Shown piece after piece: positions 1-7,899 of a stretch of 64,000 bases of DNA. Every line of letters starts with the position of its first letter. The stretch's first letter is position 1. Under the pieces are notes generated by a model. That model was not told the DNA's origin. It ran no database searches and saw only the letters and a list, made by a program, of their open reading frames with translations. The stretch is taken from positions 186,001 through 250,000 of the forward strand of contig JADJFV010000007.1 of NCBI GenBank assembly GCA_016708435.1, read 5' to 3'. A program made the translations under genes and the position numbers. This DNA comes from Leptospiraceae bacterium. Its GTDB lineage: Bacteria; Spirochaetota; Leptospiria; Leptospirales; Leptospiraceae.

Positions 1-135
1 CATTTGGTTCGTCCTTTGCCGTATCAGGAAGCAGAAGATTTTTTGCATGAATATTCCATCCTAAGTCAAAATCTAAATACAAAAATTGATATTAAAAATG
101 GACGAGGATATATTTATTTTAAAAATAAAAAATGA
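1..135 (+). CDS. C-terminal end of an unidentified protein (partial)
   Basis: An open frame enters from the left edge in frame 1 and ends at TGA 133-135, giving 44 residues that finish in FKNKK. It has no recognisable motif. Its last 22 bases overlap the convergent membrane-protein gene on the other strand. The gene start lies outside the window, so function cannot be assigned; the moderate confidence rests only on the open frame reaching the edge. Confidence 0.5.
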   Translation, partial: HLVRPLPYQEAEDFLHEYSILSQNLNTKIDIKNGRGYIYFKNKK

Positions 136-842
136 TAATTTTTTTGGATAATATAAATCCAGGAAAATAAAAGACCAAGAGAAAGTATATAGCTAGCTAT
201 TTCGATAAGACTAAATCGAAATAGCCCTGCTAGGCTTGTAACAAAAGCAGTAAAAAGGAAAAGTCCTGCAATTTTAAGCAAAGCGTTCTCCGTTGAAAGC
301 CAAAACAATACTCCAACAAAGCCAGACATCAAAAAAAAGATAAACCACTTGCAGAGGCTAATCATACGTAGATTCTGAATCGATTCAGTGAGTTGTTCTG
401 CTGACTTAGCATTTAAAACAGTAGAAATTTTATAATTCTCTGAAAGATCAAAGACGATACAAAACAGAAGCAAACTGTAAAAAACAAAAGGAAGTTTTTG
501 AGAAAAAGAATTTGATCTAAATCCAATTTCAAATAAAATTAAAAAATAAAAGCTGTAAATGAAAATATAAAAATTATCAACATCTATCGACTTTAAAAAA
601 CTATCAGAGTAAAATTGATATTTAGTGTTATCAACTACTCCTAATAGGTTATTATAATCTTCCACATTTCCAATTAATTCGAGAGCAATGATTGTTGAAT
701 TCAAATTGGAATGATTAGAAACGACTGGTTTAGTTGGTATTATAAATAGAAAATAAAATGAGCACAAAATAAAAATTAGCCCCGAGAAAAAAGCAACCAG
801 AAACAAATCTCTTTTATCAAGGTTTTGAAAGAACATTCCCAT
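114..842 (-). CDS. Hypothetical polytopic membrane protein, 242 aa
   Basis: I do not recognise this family. The product is very hydrophobic. One membrane segment lies near residues 12-36, another near 88-105, a third near 117-135, and three or more fill the C-terminal third. Between the first two is a polar stretch of about 50 residues (roughly 40-90) that is probably outside the membrane. The start is ATG at 842, with an alternative ATG two codons in. It lies 10 bases downstream of the PilZ gene on the same strand, so the two are probably co-transcribed; a role beside a c-di-GMP receptor is only a guess. Confidence 0.6.
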   Translation of the reverse strand: MGMFFQNLDKRDLFLVAFFSGLIFILCSFYFLFIIPTKPVVSNHSNLNSTIIALELIGNVEDYNNLLGVVDNTKYQFYSDSFLKSIDVDNFYIFIYSFYFLILFEIGFRSNSFSQKLPFVFYSLLLFCIVFDLSENYKISTVLNAKSAEQLTESIQNLRMISLCKWFIFFLMSGFVGVLFWLSTENALLKIAGLFLFTAFVTSLAGLFRFSLIEIASYILSLGLLFSWIYIIQKNYHFLFLK

Positions 843-852
843 TTTCTATTTT

Positions 853-1584
853 TCAGCGCAGCATAGCAGAGCGATTTTTTAATAAATCCAAATACTTTAA
901 AATCTTTGATTCAGTTTTTTTATCTGAAAGAAATCTTAATCCATAACCATTTGGTCGATCATACATTTTTCCTTTGTTAATCCAACTCACCTCCGCTTCT
1001 ACAGGTATAGTAAGATTTTCAGGATAGAGAATCAAAGTGCAGGCTTCCCCTTCTTCCAATCGATCTAAAGGTGCCTCTATAAAGATTCCTTTCTCAGAAA
1101 GATTCATTGCCTCAGCTCGGATTAGCTTTGTCTGAGTTTTAATCTCGACATGGAAGCGAACGCTATAGCGCGGAGTATAATGATTAACCACAAATTCCGA
1201 CAAAGTCTTCTTGTCTGCATCCACTTCTGTGTTATAAGAAATCCAAAGTCCCAACCTACTCCCGCTCAGACGATCTACAGAAATTAGTTTTCCTTCCAAA
1301 TCAATTTTTCCATTGTTAAATAAATCCAAGTGCATGAATAAAATCAAATGAGAAAAAGACGAAGGCAAAAACTCAAAGTCTTCCTCATATACTTTTAGGT
1401 AGATATATTCTTTAGAAATTAAACTAGTCTCAAGGTGATAATTTTTTCCGACAATATTTAGGTTGAGAGGAAGACGCACCGATATCGCACTTGTCGATAA
1501 GAAAAAACGTTTAATTAACCTAAGTTTAATAGTTTCGAATCGGAACCAATTCACAGTATTTGAAGTTTTTCTACAAATTGTCAA
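853..1584 (-). CDS. PilZ-domain protein (c-di-GMP receptor), 243 aa
   Basis: The C-terminal half is a PilZ domain. It has an RxxxR motif (RYSVR, about residue 138) followed about 30 residues later by NLSEKG, which fits the (D/N)xSxxG signature; these two motifs together bind cyclic di-GMP in known PilZ proteins. The N-terminal 110 residues resemble the flagellar-brake-like barrel found before PilZ in YcgR-type proteins, but this is less certain. The start used is a TTG and the true start may lie further in. A downstream role in motility or surface regulation is inferred. A GGDEF enzyme elsewhere in the window could supply the ligand. Confidence 0.8.
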   Translation of the reverse strand: MTICRKTSNTVNWFRFETIKLRLIKRFFLSTSAISVRLPLNLNIVGKNYHLETSLISKEYIYLKVYEEDFEFLPSSFSHLILFMHLDLFNNGKIDLEGKLISVDRLSGSRLGLWISYNTEVDADKKTLSEFVVNHYTPRYSVRFHVEIKTQTKLIRAEAMNLSEKGIFIEAPLDRLEEGEACTLILYPENLTIPVEAEVSWINKGKMYDRPNGYGLRFLSDKKTESKILKYLDLLKNRSAMLR

Positions 1585-1616
1585 ATTACAAGTAAAAAAT
1601 TTAAGTAGTAGAAAAG

Positions 1617-2033
1617 TTAGAGCACTTTAAATAAATTCTTTAGCGCCTTCTTTCCCTTGGTACGATAAACCTTGTAATCACCATCGATGGTAATTATGTT
1701 TGGAATGGAATGCTCTTCCGAAAGAACAATGAGAGAGCCGTCTGCTAAATCCATCGGAAGATCGCGATATTTCTTTGCTAACTCAAGAATTCGAATATAG
1801 TATTCTTTCTTAAACTCCAATGCATGAAGTCCACCGGCTGAAATAAACTCCCAAAAAACAATCTGTGCTCGCACAGAACGACGAAGAAGATGAGAAACCT
1901 CCGCGATTACAAAATCAGATGTATACAAGAAACCTTTATAGGAGCGCATAAAATCAACTATCTGCTCATGATAAGAATCAGATTTATCATAAAGCGCATA
2001 AAGAGGTCCTGAATCAATGAGAGATTTTATCAT
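1617..2033 (-). CDS. PIN-domain toxin, VapC-like
   Basis: PIN-domain ribonuclease of about 138 residues. It shows the acidic residues expected for the metal site: Asp in the N-terminal IDSGPLYALYD, Glu in the FVIAEVSHLL segment, Asp in DLADGSL and Asp in ITIDGDY near the end. The frame is open further upstream, but ATG 2033 is preferred because it begins directly with the PIN fold and overlaps the antitoxin stop by 20 bases, the usual arrangement for toxin-antitoxin pairs. By family knowledge, VapC toxins cleave tRNA or rRNA; the target here is unknown. Confidence 0.8.
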   Translation of the reverse strand: MIKSLIDSGPLYALYDKSDSYHEQIVDFMRSYKGFLYTSDFVIAEVSHLLRRSVRAQIVFWEFISAGGLHALEFKKEYYIRILELAKKYRDLPMDLADGSLIVLSEEHSIPNIITIDGDYKVYRTKGKKALKNLFKVL

Positions 2034-2259
2034 GCAAAATCTTGTCCAATTCTTTTTTGCGATTCTTAGAAATATCAGTGCGACCACTAGAGAAAATACC
2101 AAAGCCTTGCTTTCCAATTTCGTAAGGAGTTTGCTTGGAAAAGTATTCATCGCAATACATAGCTAATGCATGTTTTACAACTTCTGAGAGGGTTAAATTC
2201 TCAAACTTAACAATGTCCATCAATTCTTTTCTAAGTTCCGGCGGCATTCGAACGGTCAT
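2014..2259 (-). CDS. Ribbon-helix-helix antitoxin, VapB-like
   Basis: Eighty-one residues beginning with a short beta strand (TVRMPPELRKEL) and two helices ending in LTLSEVVKHALAMY, the layout of a ribbon-helix-helix DNA-binding domain. The polar C-terminal half would be the toxin-binding tail. The ATG at 2259 is preceded by a clear AGGAG eight bases upstream, which decides the start over a longer open frame reaching 2343. Its 3' end overlaps the PIN toxin start. It probably neutralises the toxin and represses the pair. Confidence 0.75.
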   Translation of the reverse strand: MTVRMPPELRKELMDIVKFENLTLSEVVKHALAMYCDEYFSKQTPYEIGKQGFGIFSSGRTDISKNRKKELDKILHDKISH

Positions 2260-2389
2260 AACTAACTCCTGTAAGACATTCTGTAAGACAAATATAAAAA
2301 TGGCAAATACTTTTTTCCTGAAATATAATTTTAAAAATTCCAATAGTAAAAAAGGATTTGACTATTCATGTAATTGAGTGAGATAGATA

Positions 2390-3277
2390 ATGCAAACGAA
2401 AATGGATAGAAGAGATTTTTTAAAATACTTATCCTTAGTAACGATAGCAGGATGTGATATGAATATAAAAGAATTTGGAAATATATTGCAAGGCAAAGCA
2501 GAGTCAGGGAAAATGCCTGTTGTATTTGTAGGACATGGAAATCCAATGTTTGCAATAACGGATAATCCCTATAAGTCAAAGTGGGAAGAACTTGGAAAAA
2601 AAATTCCTACCCCAAAAGCCATACTTTGCGTATCCGCACATTGGCTAACAAAAGGAACCGCAGTGACGATGACTGACAAGCCAGAGACCATTCACGACTT
2701 TGGGGGTTTCCCGGAAGAATTATTCCAACAACAATACCCTGCACCCGGCTCGCCTACATACGCAAAGCTTGCGATTGAAACAGTGAAGGCGACTAACGTT
2801 CTAGAAGACTATGAATGGGGACTCGATCATGGAACTTGGGCTGTATTGAAGAATATGTTTCCTAAGGCAGACATTCCAGTATTTCAGATGAGCATTGATT
2901 ACTATAAGTCACTTCAATTTCATTTTGATTTAGGAAAAGAGCTTTCTTCTCTCCGATCTAAAGGTGTGCTTATCATAGGAAGTGGAAACGTTGTGCACAA
3001 TCTCAGACAGGTTCGATGGCAAGAAAATGCGCAGCCTTTCGATTGGGCAGTAGAATTTGATGCAATAGTCAAGAAAAGCATAGAGGATAATAACGCAAAA
3101 CCACTACTTGAATATCAGAAACTGGGACAAATTGCAACTCTCGCGCATCCGACTAACGAGCATTACCTCCCACTTCTTTACATTTTAGGATTGAGAGATA
3201 ATTCAGATCAATTTCAATTTTTCAATGACTCCATTGACATGGGCTCTATGAGTATGCGTAGCGTAGTGTTTGGATAA
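2390..3277 (+). CDS. DODA-type class III extradiol dioxygenase with Tat-like N-terminus
   Basis: A LigB-fold dioxygenase of the 4,5-DOPA dioxygenase (YgiD) group. Visible family motifs are VGHGNPM, SAHW, the HDFGGFPEELFQ segment, DHGTW, GSGNVVHNL and HPTNEHYLPL, which supply the metal-binding and catalytic histidines. The length of 295 residues is about 30 more than E. coli YgiD. The extra part is an N-terminus with RRDFLK, a hydrophobic run and IAGC, which reads as a twin-arginine signal ending in a lipobox-like cysteine. Export is inferred; YgiD homologues usually lack a signal. The substrate is probably a catechol. Confidence 0.8.
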   Translation: MQTKMDRRDFLKYLSLVTIAGCDMNIKEFGNILQGKAESGKMPVVFVGHGNPMFAITDNPYKSKWEELGKKIPTPKAILCVSAHWLTKGTAVTMTDKPETIHDFGGFPEELFQQQYPAPGSPTYAKLAIETVKATNVLEDYEWGLDHGTWAVLKNMFPKADIPVFQMSIDYYKSLQFHFDLGKELSSLRSKGVLIIGSGNVVHNLRQVRWQENAQPFDWAVEFDAIVKKSIEDNNAKPLLEYQKLGQIATLAHPTNEHYLPLLYILGLRDNSDQFQFFNDSIDMGSMSMRSVVFG

Positions 3278-3484
3278 AACAAACTCGAGCGTTAGGGATC
3301 GAATAAGCACGAGCGCAAGGAATTAAAGTTCAAACTAAACTGCGATTTCCAAGCGAGCGCGTTTGAGAGCCCGACCTGCCCTACTTCTAATTGGTTTAAA
3401 ATCATTCTAAATTGATGGCAGGGAACGCCCAAATCTTTTCATAAATCAGTTGACAAAGAAAATCGAAAAGAGAAATTACATTCA

Positions 3485-4111
3485 ATGAAACCATCCTGTC
3501 CATCATGCGGAGCCGAAGTCCCTTTCAAATCTAGATTCGCCTTTATGGCTGTTTGTAATTATTGTAAATCCACTATCGTTCGTCACGATAAAGATTTAGA
3601 AATCCTAGGCAAGATGAGTGAAATGCCTCCCGACATGAGCCCGATTCAAATCGGCACCACAGGAATTTTAGGCAAAGACAAATTTGAAATCGTAGGCAGA
3701 CAACGCATCGGTTATGAAAATGGAAGCTGGAATGAATGGTATATGACGTTCCAAAGTGGCAAAGACGGTTGGCTTGCAGACGCGCAGGGGTTTATCATGG
3801 TTAGCTTCGAAGACCGCGAATTCAAAGACTACCCATCACTCGGTGCACTTGTACCGGGAGCAATCATTACTGTCGGCAAAACACAATATACCGCTGACGA
3901 TGTAAAACAAGTTACTTGCAAAGGGAGCGAAGGCGAGCTTCCTTTTAAATGCATTGTTGGTAGAAAATCTACTAGTATTGACTTTCACTCTTCTGGAAGT
4001 AAGTTTTGTAATATTGATTATACCTCTGATGAAAAGCATTTATTTGTTGGCAAATACATCGACATCGAAGAGCTCAAACTAGAAAATCAAAGACAGGTGG
4101 AAGGTTGGTAA
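3485..4111 (+). CDS. DUF4178 zinc-ribbon protein, first copy
   Basis: 208 residues. The N-terminus has a four-cysteine zinc ribbon (C5, C8, C24, C27). It is followed by a beta-rich DUF4178 domain with the typical stretches GTTGILGKDKFEIVGRQRIGYENG, split by loops, and WNEWYMTF. There is no signal peptide, so it is probably cytoplasmic or membrane-peripheral. The ATG at 3485 follows a purine-rich AAAAGAG about ten bases upstream. It is the first gene of a tight same-strand cluster, and the next gene is a longer paralogue. DUF4178 has no established biochemical role that I know of; its repeated association with DUF350 and polyamine synthases suggests a membrane-linked function. Confidence 0.75.
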   Translation: MKPSCPSCGAEVPFKSRFAFMAVCNYCKSTIVRHDKDLEILGKMSEMPPDMSPIQIGTTGILGKDKFEIVGRQRIGYENGSWNEWYMTFQSGKDGWLADAQGFIMVSFEDREFKDYPSLGALVPGAIITVGKTQYTADDVKQVTCKGSEGELPFKCIVGRKSTSIDFHSSGSKFCNIDYTSDEKHLFVGKYIDIEELKLENQRQVEGW

Positions 4112-4113
4112 CA

Positions 4114-5478
4114 GTGGCAAATCAAAGTTCTCCTCATGTAAAAACATTTAGCTGTCCCAATTGTGCTGGCTCTGTAAACATTCGTGCCATTGGTAGCACT
4201 ATTAACGTTGTATGCTCTTACTGCTCTTCTATCATCGATACTAATGATGAAAACTACAAAGTAGTAGACGCATTCACTAATAAAGTCCAGCGGCGAACCA
4301 TTATTGCCCTCGGACAACGAGGAGAAATTTTTGGCACTCTCTGGGAAACGATAGGCTACATGGAAAGATGTGACCAGAGTGGTCAATACGTCTGGAGTGA
4401 ATACTTGTTATTTAACCCCTGGAAAGGTTTTCGATGGCTCACCGAATACGGCGGACATTGGTCTTTTGTAACTACTATCAAAGACCAGCCGAAAGGCAAA
4501 TCAAAAAGTAATACCGAATTCGAAAAACCTATTCAATACGACGATAAGTATTTTGACTTGTTCAATAGGGGGACGGCTAAGGTCACTTATGTGCTAGGAG
4601 AATTTTACTGGCAAGTTCGAGTCGGTGAGCAAGTCGACCTCCAGGAATTTATCGCTCCTCCTGAAATTTTAAGCATGGAATCGACTGCTGATGAAATTGT
4701 CTGGTCACTCGGACAATACGTGGAAGCAGAGACTATTCGTATTGCCTTTGAAGTTCCAACTGATAAACCAATGCCAGTTCAGACTGGAGTTGCGCCTAAT
4801 CAGCCTTCGCCTTACAGTCCAGAAGATTCAGCCCAAATCAGAAAGTATTGGAAATACTTTGCTTATGCAATTTTACTCATTCATATTGGCACATGCTTTG
4901 GTCATAGCCGTGAAACTGTCTACAAAGGATATATGACATTTACCTCCGAAGATAAAGGCAAAGCAAAAGTAACCCCTCAATTTGAAATCAAAGAAAGGAC
5001 TACTATCGATATTAATATGTCGGCTCCGATAAATAATACCTGGCTTGAAATAGGTGGAGACTTTGTAAACGATGAAAATGGGGAGACTGAAGAATTTGAA
5101 ACCGGACTTGAATACTACACTGGAACGGATAGCGATGGAGCCTGGTCGGAAGGAAGCACTAGCACTTCTCGCACAATTGAATCAGTTCCCAAAGGCAAAT
5201 ACCATTTAAACTTCGAAGTTTCCGGTCCTCCTCTTGGAACGACTTCTCCCTCAGACCCATCACCACCAACGGCTCTTACCAATAATCCAGTAATTTTTGA
5301 TATAGAAGTAAGGACAGGAGCTCTTATTTGGGAAAATTTCTGGTATGCATTACTTTTTATTTCTCTTTATCCAATATTTGTTTGGTGGAAAACGCGCAAA
5401 TTTGAAATTAACCGCTGGTCAGAAAGTGATTTTTCGCCTTATGCAGTTGATGACTCCGGGGAGGATGATTCAGAATGA
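4114..5478 (+). CDS. DUF4178 zinc-ribbon membrane protein, second copy
   Basis: A zinc ribbon (C14, C17, C34, C37) is followed by a DUF4178 domain to about residue 230. A membrane segment lies near 250-270, then a long soluble region rich in Thr, Ser and acidic residues, and a last membrane segment near 410-430 with a charged tail. The start could be TTG 4105 or GTG 4114; GTG is preferred because GGAAGG lies nine bases upstream. It begins right at the stop of the first DUF4178 gene, so translation is probably coupled. The middle region between the membrane segments probably sits outside the cytoplasm. Confidence 0.72.
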   Translation: MANQSSPHVKTFSCPNCAGSVNIRAIGSTINVVCSYCSSIIDTNDENYKVVDAFTNKVQRRTIIALGQRGEIFGTLWETIGYMERCDQSGQYVWSEYLLFNPWKGFRWLTEYGGHWSFVTTIKDQPKGKSKSNTEFEKPIQYDDKYFDLFNRGTAKVTYVLGEFYWQVRVGEQVDLQEFIAPPEILSMESTADEIVWSLGQYVEAETIRIAFEVPTDKPMPVQTGVAPNQPSPYSPEDSAQIRKYWKYFAYAILLIHIGTCFGHSRETVYKGYMTFTSEDKGKAKVTPQFEIKERTTIDINMSAPINNTWLEIGGDFVNDENGETEEFETGLEYYTGTDSDGAWSEGSTSTSRTIESVPKGKYHLNFEVSGPPLGTTSPSDPSPPTALTNNPVIFDIEVRTGALIWENFWYALLFISLYPIFVWWKTRKFEINRWSESDFSPYAVDDSGEDDSE

Positions 5479-5618
5479 ACCCAAAAAAATTTCTCATCTA
5501 TGGAATTGTAGTATGTGCCTACCTTATTGTTACAGGTATCACTCAATGGAGCTGCTCGGGAATGCTAAGCTCTGCTGGAAAATGGGGACCGAAAGGTCAT
5601 AGCTCGTATCATAAATAA
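5475..5618 (+). CDS. Small membrane peptide, 47 aa
   Basis: A short gene whose ATG overlaps the stop of the preceding DUF4178 gene (ATGA). The 47 residues have one membrane helix (about residues 7-22) followed by a polar Gly/Ser/Lys tail with two cysteines. The overlap, the same strand and the short gap to the DUF350 gene, which has its own TCAGGAG, argue that it is a real operon member. No family recognised. Confidence 0.5.
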   Translation: MNPKKFLIYGIVVCAYLIVTGITQWSCSGMLSSAGKWGPKGHSSYHK

Positions 5619-5639
5619 AATAAAATCAGGAGATTTATT

Positions 5640-5855
5640 ATGGATTTAATCAGCTTAAAAAATATTATCAACGCCTTTCTTTATTCAGGAATTGGACTTA
5701 TCGTTCTTGGAATTTCTTGTTATATGTTTGACAAACTTACTCCAGGCGAACTCTGGAAAGAGATTGGTGAAAAGAATAATATGTCTTTAGCCATCACAGC
5801 AGCAGCCATGATTTTAGGAATGTCCATCATCATCGCAGCGGCAATTCATAGTTAG
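5640..5855 (+). CDS. DUF350 membrane protein, 71 aa
   Basis: A small protein with two predicted membrane helices (about 12-30 and 48-70) joined by a segment with YMFDKLTPGELWKEI, characteristic of DUF350. TCAGGAG lies about nine bases before the ATG. It is one DUF350 half; many homologues carry two or four tandem units, so it may oligomerise. The family is also found beside membrane-linked polyamine synthases and DUF4178 proteins elsewhere. Its molecular role is not known to me. Confidence 0.75.
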   Translation: MDLISLKNIINAFLYSGIGLIVLGISCYMFDKLTPGELWKEIGEKNNMSLAITAAAMILGMSIIIAAAIHS

Positions 5856-5866
5856 TCACGAGTAAG

Positions 5867-7363
5867 ATGTCCTATGTTTTACTTTTTTCTGTATTCATAA
5901 TTGCAACCTGTGGACTTGTCTATGAATTAATTGCGGGCTCTCTTGCGAGTTATCTACTCGGAGACTCTATCACACAATTCTCAACTGTCATTGGTTGCTA
6001 TTTATTTTCGATGGGAATTGGCTCTTTTCTCTCGAAGTATATACGCCGTAACCTCATCGGGGTATTTATTCAAGTTGAACTTTTAATTGGTCTAGTCGGT
6101 GGATTTTCAGCGGCTATTCTATTTTTGTCGTTTGAGTATGTCGCTTCCTTTCGAACACTTCTTTATGCCATGGTTTCTATCACAGGCACACTTGTTGGTT
6201 TAGAAATTCCTCTCATGATGCGAATTTTAAAATCTCATTTTGAATTTAGTGATCTTGTCTCCAAAGTATTTACCTTTGATTATATTGGAGCCCTTTTTGC
6301 TTCCCTACTCTTTCCCCTTCTTTTAGTTCCCCATCTAGGACTTGTCCGAACTGCTTTTTTATTTGGAATTCTAAACGTATTAACTGGGATCTGGACTCTT
6401 TATCTTTTTGAAAAAGAAATTCCCTGGCTTAAAACTTTAAAGCTTGCTATGTTCATAGGCTTACTCTCGTTACTCGCTGGATTTGTTTATTCAGACCGAA
6501 TTCTCGGATTTGCGGAAACGGCCAGTTACCCCGACAAAGTGATTTATTCTAAATACTCCAAGTATCAAAGAATTGTTCTCACAAAGGCAAACGATGACTT
6601 TCGTTTATTTCTAAACGGCAACTTACAATTTTCCTCTCGTGATGAATACCGCTACCACGAAGCACTTGTTCACTTTGGTCTTGCTGGAATTTCAAATCCT
6701 AAACGCGTTTTAGTTCTAGGTGGCGGTGATGGACTTGCGGTAAGAGAAATTTTAAAATACAAAACAGTGGAAGAGATTGTCTTAGTCGATTTAGATTCCG
6801 AAATCACAAATCTATTTTCTAAGCATGAGGCGTTGACCGATTTGAACGGCAAATCTCTGTCATCCTCTAAATTAAAAATTTATAACGAAGATGCATTTCT
6901 CTGGCTTAAAACCAATGAGACCAAGTTTGATTTTGTAGTCGTTGACTTTCCTGACCCGAGTAATTATTCTGTAGGTAAGCTTTATACAAATTCATTCTAT
7001 CGACTTCTAAAAAAAGCAATTTCAGAAGAAGGCGTTGGTGTCATTCAAAGCACTTCTCCCTATGTTGCTAAAAAGACTTTTTGGTGTGTGGATAACACCC
7101 TGAAATCGGTAGGCTTTCAAACTGTTCCCTATCATGTCTATGTTCCTGCTTTTGGGGATTGGGGTTATATTTTAATTTCCAATTCTAAATTTACAATTCC
7201 AAATGAATTTCCTTCTGGATTAAAATATATCAATGGTGAAATCGCGAAGACTCTTCCTGTTTTTCCAAACGACATGGTCGTCTCTTCCAAAGAAGTGAAT
7301 AAATTAAACAACCAGGTTCTCGTCCGACTCTTCGAAGAAGAATGGGAAGAATACGCGCATTAA
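5867..7363 (+). CDS. Membrane-embedded polyamine aminopropyltransferase (spermidine synthase-like)
   Basis: 498 residues. The first 210 hold about six or seven membrane helices. The rest is a spermidine-synthase-like methyltransferase fold, with LVLGGGDGLAVREIL (nucleotide loop, about residue 280), LVDLDSEI (acidic strand 2) and VVVDFPDPSNYS (the catalytic-Asp/substrate region). By family, it should transfer an aminopropyl group from decarboxylated S-adenosylmethionine to an amine at the membrane; the substrate is unknown. It starts 11 bases after the DUF350 stop. An FAD amine oxidase follows after a repeat, so the product may be oxidised further. Confidence 0.82.
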   Translation: MSYVLLFSVFIIATCGLVYELIAGSLASYLLGDSITQFSTVIGCYLFSMGIGSFLSKYIRRNLIGVFIQVELLIGLVGGFSAAILFLSFEYVASFRTLLYAMVSITGTLVGLEIPLMMRILKSHFEFSDLVSKVFTFDYIGALFASLLFPLLLVPHLGLVRTAFLFGILNVLTGIWTLYLFEKEIPWLKTLKLAMFIGLLSLLAGFVYSDRILGFAETASYPDKVIYSKYSKYQRIVLTKANDDFRLFLNGNLQFSSRDEYRYHEALVHFGLAGISNPKRVLVLGGGDGLAVREILKYKTVEEIVLVDLDSEITNLFSKHEALTDLNGKSLSSSKLKIYNEDAFLWLKTNETKFDFVVVDFPDPSNYSVGKLYTNSFYRLLKKAISEEGVGVIQSTSPYVAKKTFWCVDNTLKSVGFQTVPYHVYVPAFGDWGYILISNSKFTIPNEFPSGLKYINGEIAKTLPVFPNDMVVSSKEVNKLNNQVLVRLFEEEWEEYAH

Positions 7364-7391
7364 CCTCAATACCGCACAGAAAAAGAAGACT

Positions 7392-7423
7392 TACCACGGA
7401 TGAACACAGATGAACACGGATAA
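7392..7423. repeat. Dispersed short repeat (CACAGATGAACACGGAT family)
   Basis: Two joined copies of a motif like CCACGGATGAACACAGATGA occur here. Closely related copies lie at 9303-9328 and 57066-57102, and a degenerate trace is visible near 50375-50455. It is noncoding here. This type of short repeat is common in intergenic DNA of several environmental bacterial lineages. Confidence 0.7.
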
Positions 7424-7513
7424 AAAACAATGAAGAGTTTTATGAATGTAATTATATTTATAATAAATGAATTATCGTATCTGTTATCGGTGCACTCGGT
7501 GTTACCTACTTCA

Positions 7514-7677
7514 GTCACCTCAAACATTCGTTGGTGTTGTTTGGCGATAGCCGAAAGTCGAAACACTGTGAGAGGTCTATTTCCCTTAGCACTATCGTTT
7601 CTTTGCCAGATAGATTTCTCACGGCTTTCTCGTTATGCGCTCTCTCGCGCACTTCACAATGCAAGGTTCGAAATGAC
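7514..7677. repeat. MITE-like inverted-repeat element, copy 1
   Basis: The element begins with GTCACCTCAAAC and ends, on the opposite strand, with GTCATTTCGAAC. Inside each end, facing inward, is a core GTGAGA(A/G)(A/G)TCTA (about 7568-7580 and the complement at 7610-7622). A second, shorter copy with the same ends and core is at 59173-59297. It carries no gene, so it is probably a non-autonomous repeat. Transposition is not shown. Confidence 0.6.
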
Positions 7678-7701
7678 AGGTGTAATGAATTTATAACTCT
7701 T

Positions 7702-7800
7702 ATGAATCGTAAACAATTCTTAAAACTATCCTCTCTTTTTGGTTTAGGCGCATTATCCGCATATCTCGGAGGAAGAAAATTCTTCTCTTCGAAAGAATAG
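7702..7800 (+). other. Signal-peptide fragment upstream of an in-frame amber codon
   Basis: An ATG at 7702 starts 32 codons reading NRKQFLKLSSLFGLGALSA and onward, a typical Tat-like or hydrophobic signal. TAG at 7798-7800 follows, and the same frame then continues without interruption into the FAD oxidoreductase. The codons after the TAG (GCPVKISG, then a GHLLREG segment, then the FAD loop) look like the start of the mature protein. So this is the N-terminus of the oxidoreductase cut off by a nonsense codon or a base error. Confidence 0.7.
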
Positions 7801-7899
7801 GGTTGTCCCGTAAAAATTTCTGGGGCACATTTTAAAGCGGGGCATTTACTGAGAGAAGGAATTGCGGAAATTCCTAAAGAGATAAAAGAAGTTGAGCCT

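Larger units (their letters stand above)
7364..7701. other. 338-bp gap filled by repeats
   Basis: No plausible gene is seen. It contains the short dispersed repeat at 7392-7423, an AT-rich stretch to about 7500 and an inverted-repeat element at 7514-7677 that ends just before the next gene. The frames that happen to be open here cross the element and have no homology I recognise. Confidence 0.6.

Noticed and set aside
2331..2579. A hydrophobic minus-strand frame over the start of the dioxygenase gene
   Set aside because: It overlaps the dioxygenase N-terminus and has no ribosome site or known family.
3450..3478. A promoter TTGACA before the first DUF4178 gene
   Set aside because: A perfect -35 is present at 3450-3455, but the hexamer 17 bases on (AAATTA) is a poor -10 and would leave almost no leader.
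4691..4936. An 81-codon frame inside the second DUF4178 gene
   Set aside because: It lies in another frame of a well-supported gene and has no motif or ribosome site.
7430..7696. An 88-codon open frame on the plus strand before the FAD oxidase
   Set aside because: It crosses the inverted-repeat element and ends just before the oxidase start; the codons follow the repeat, not a protein family.
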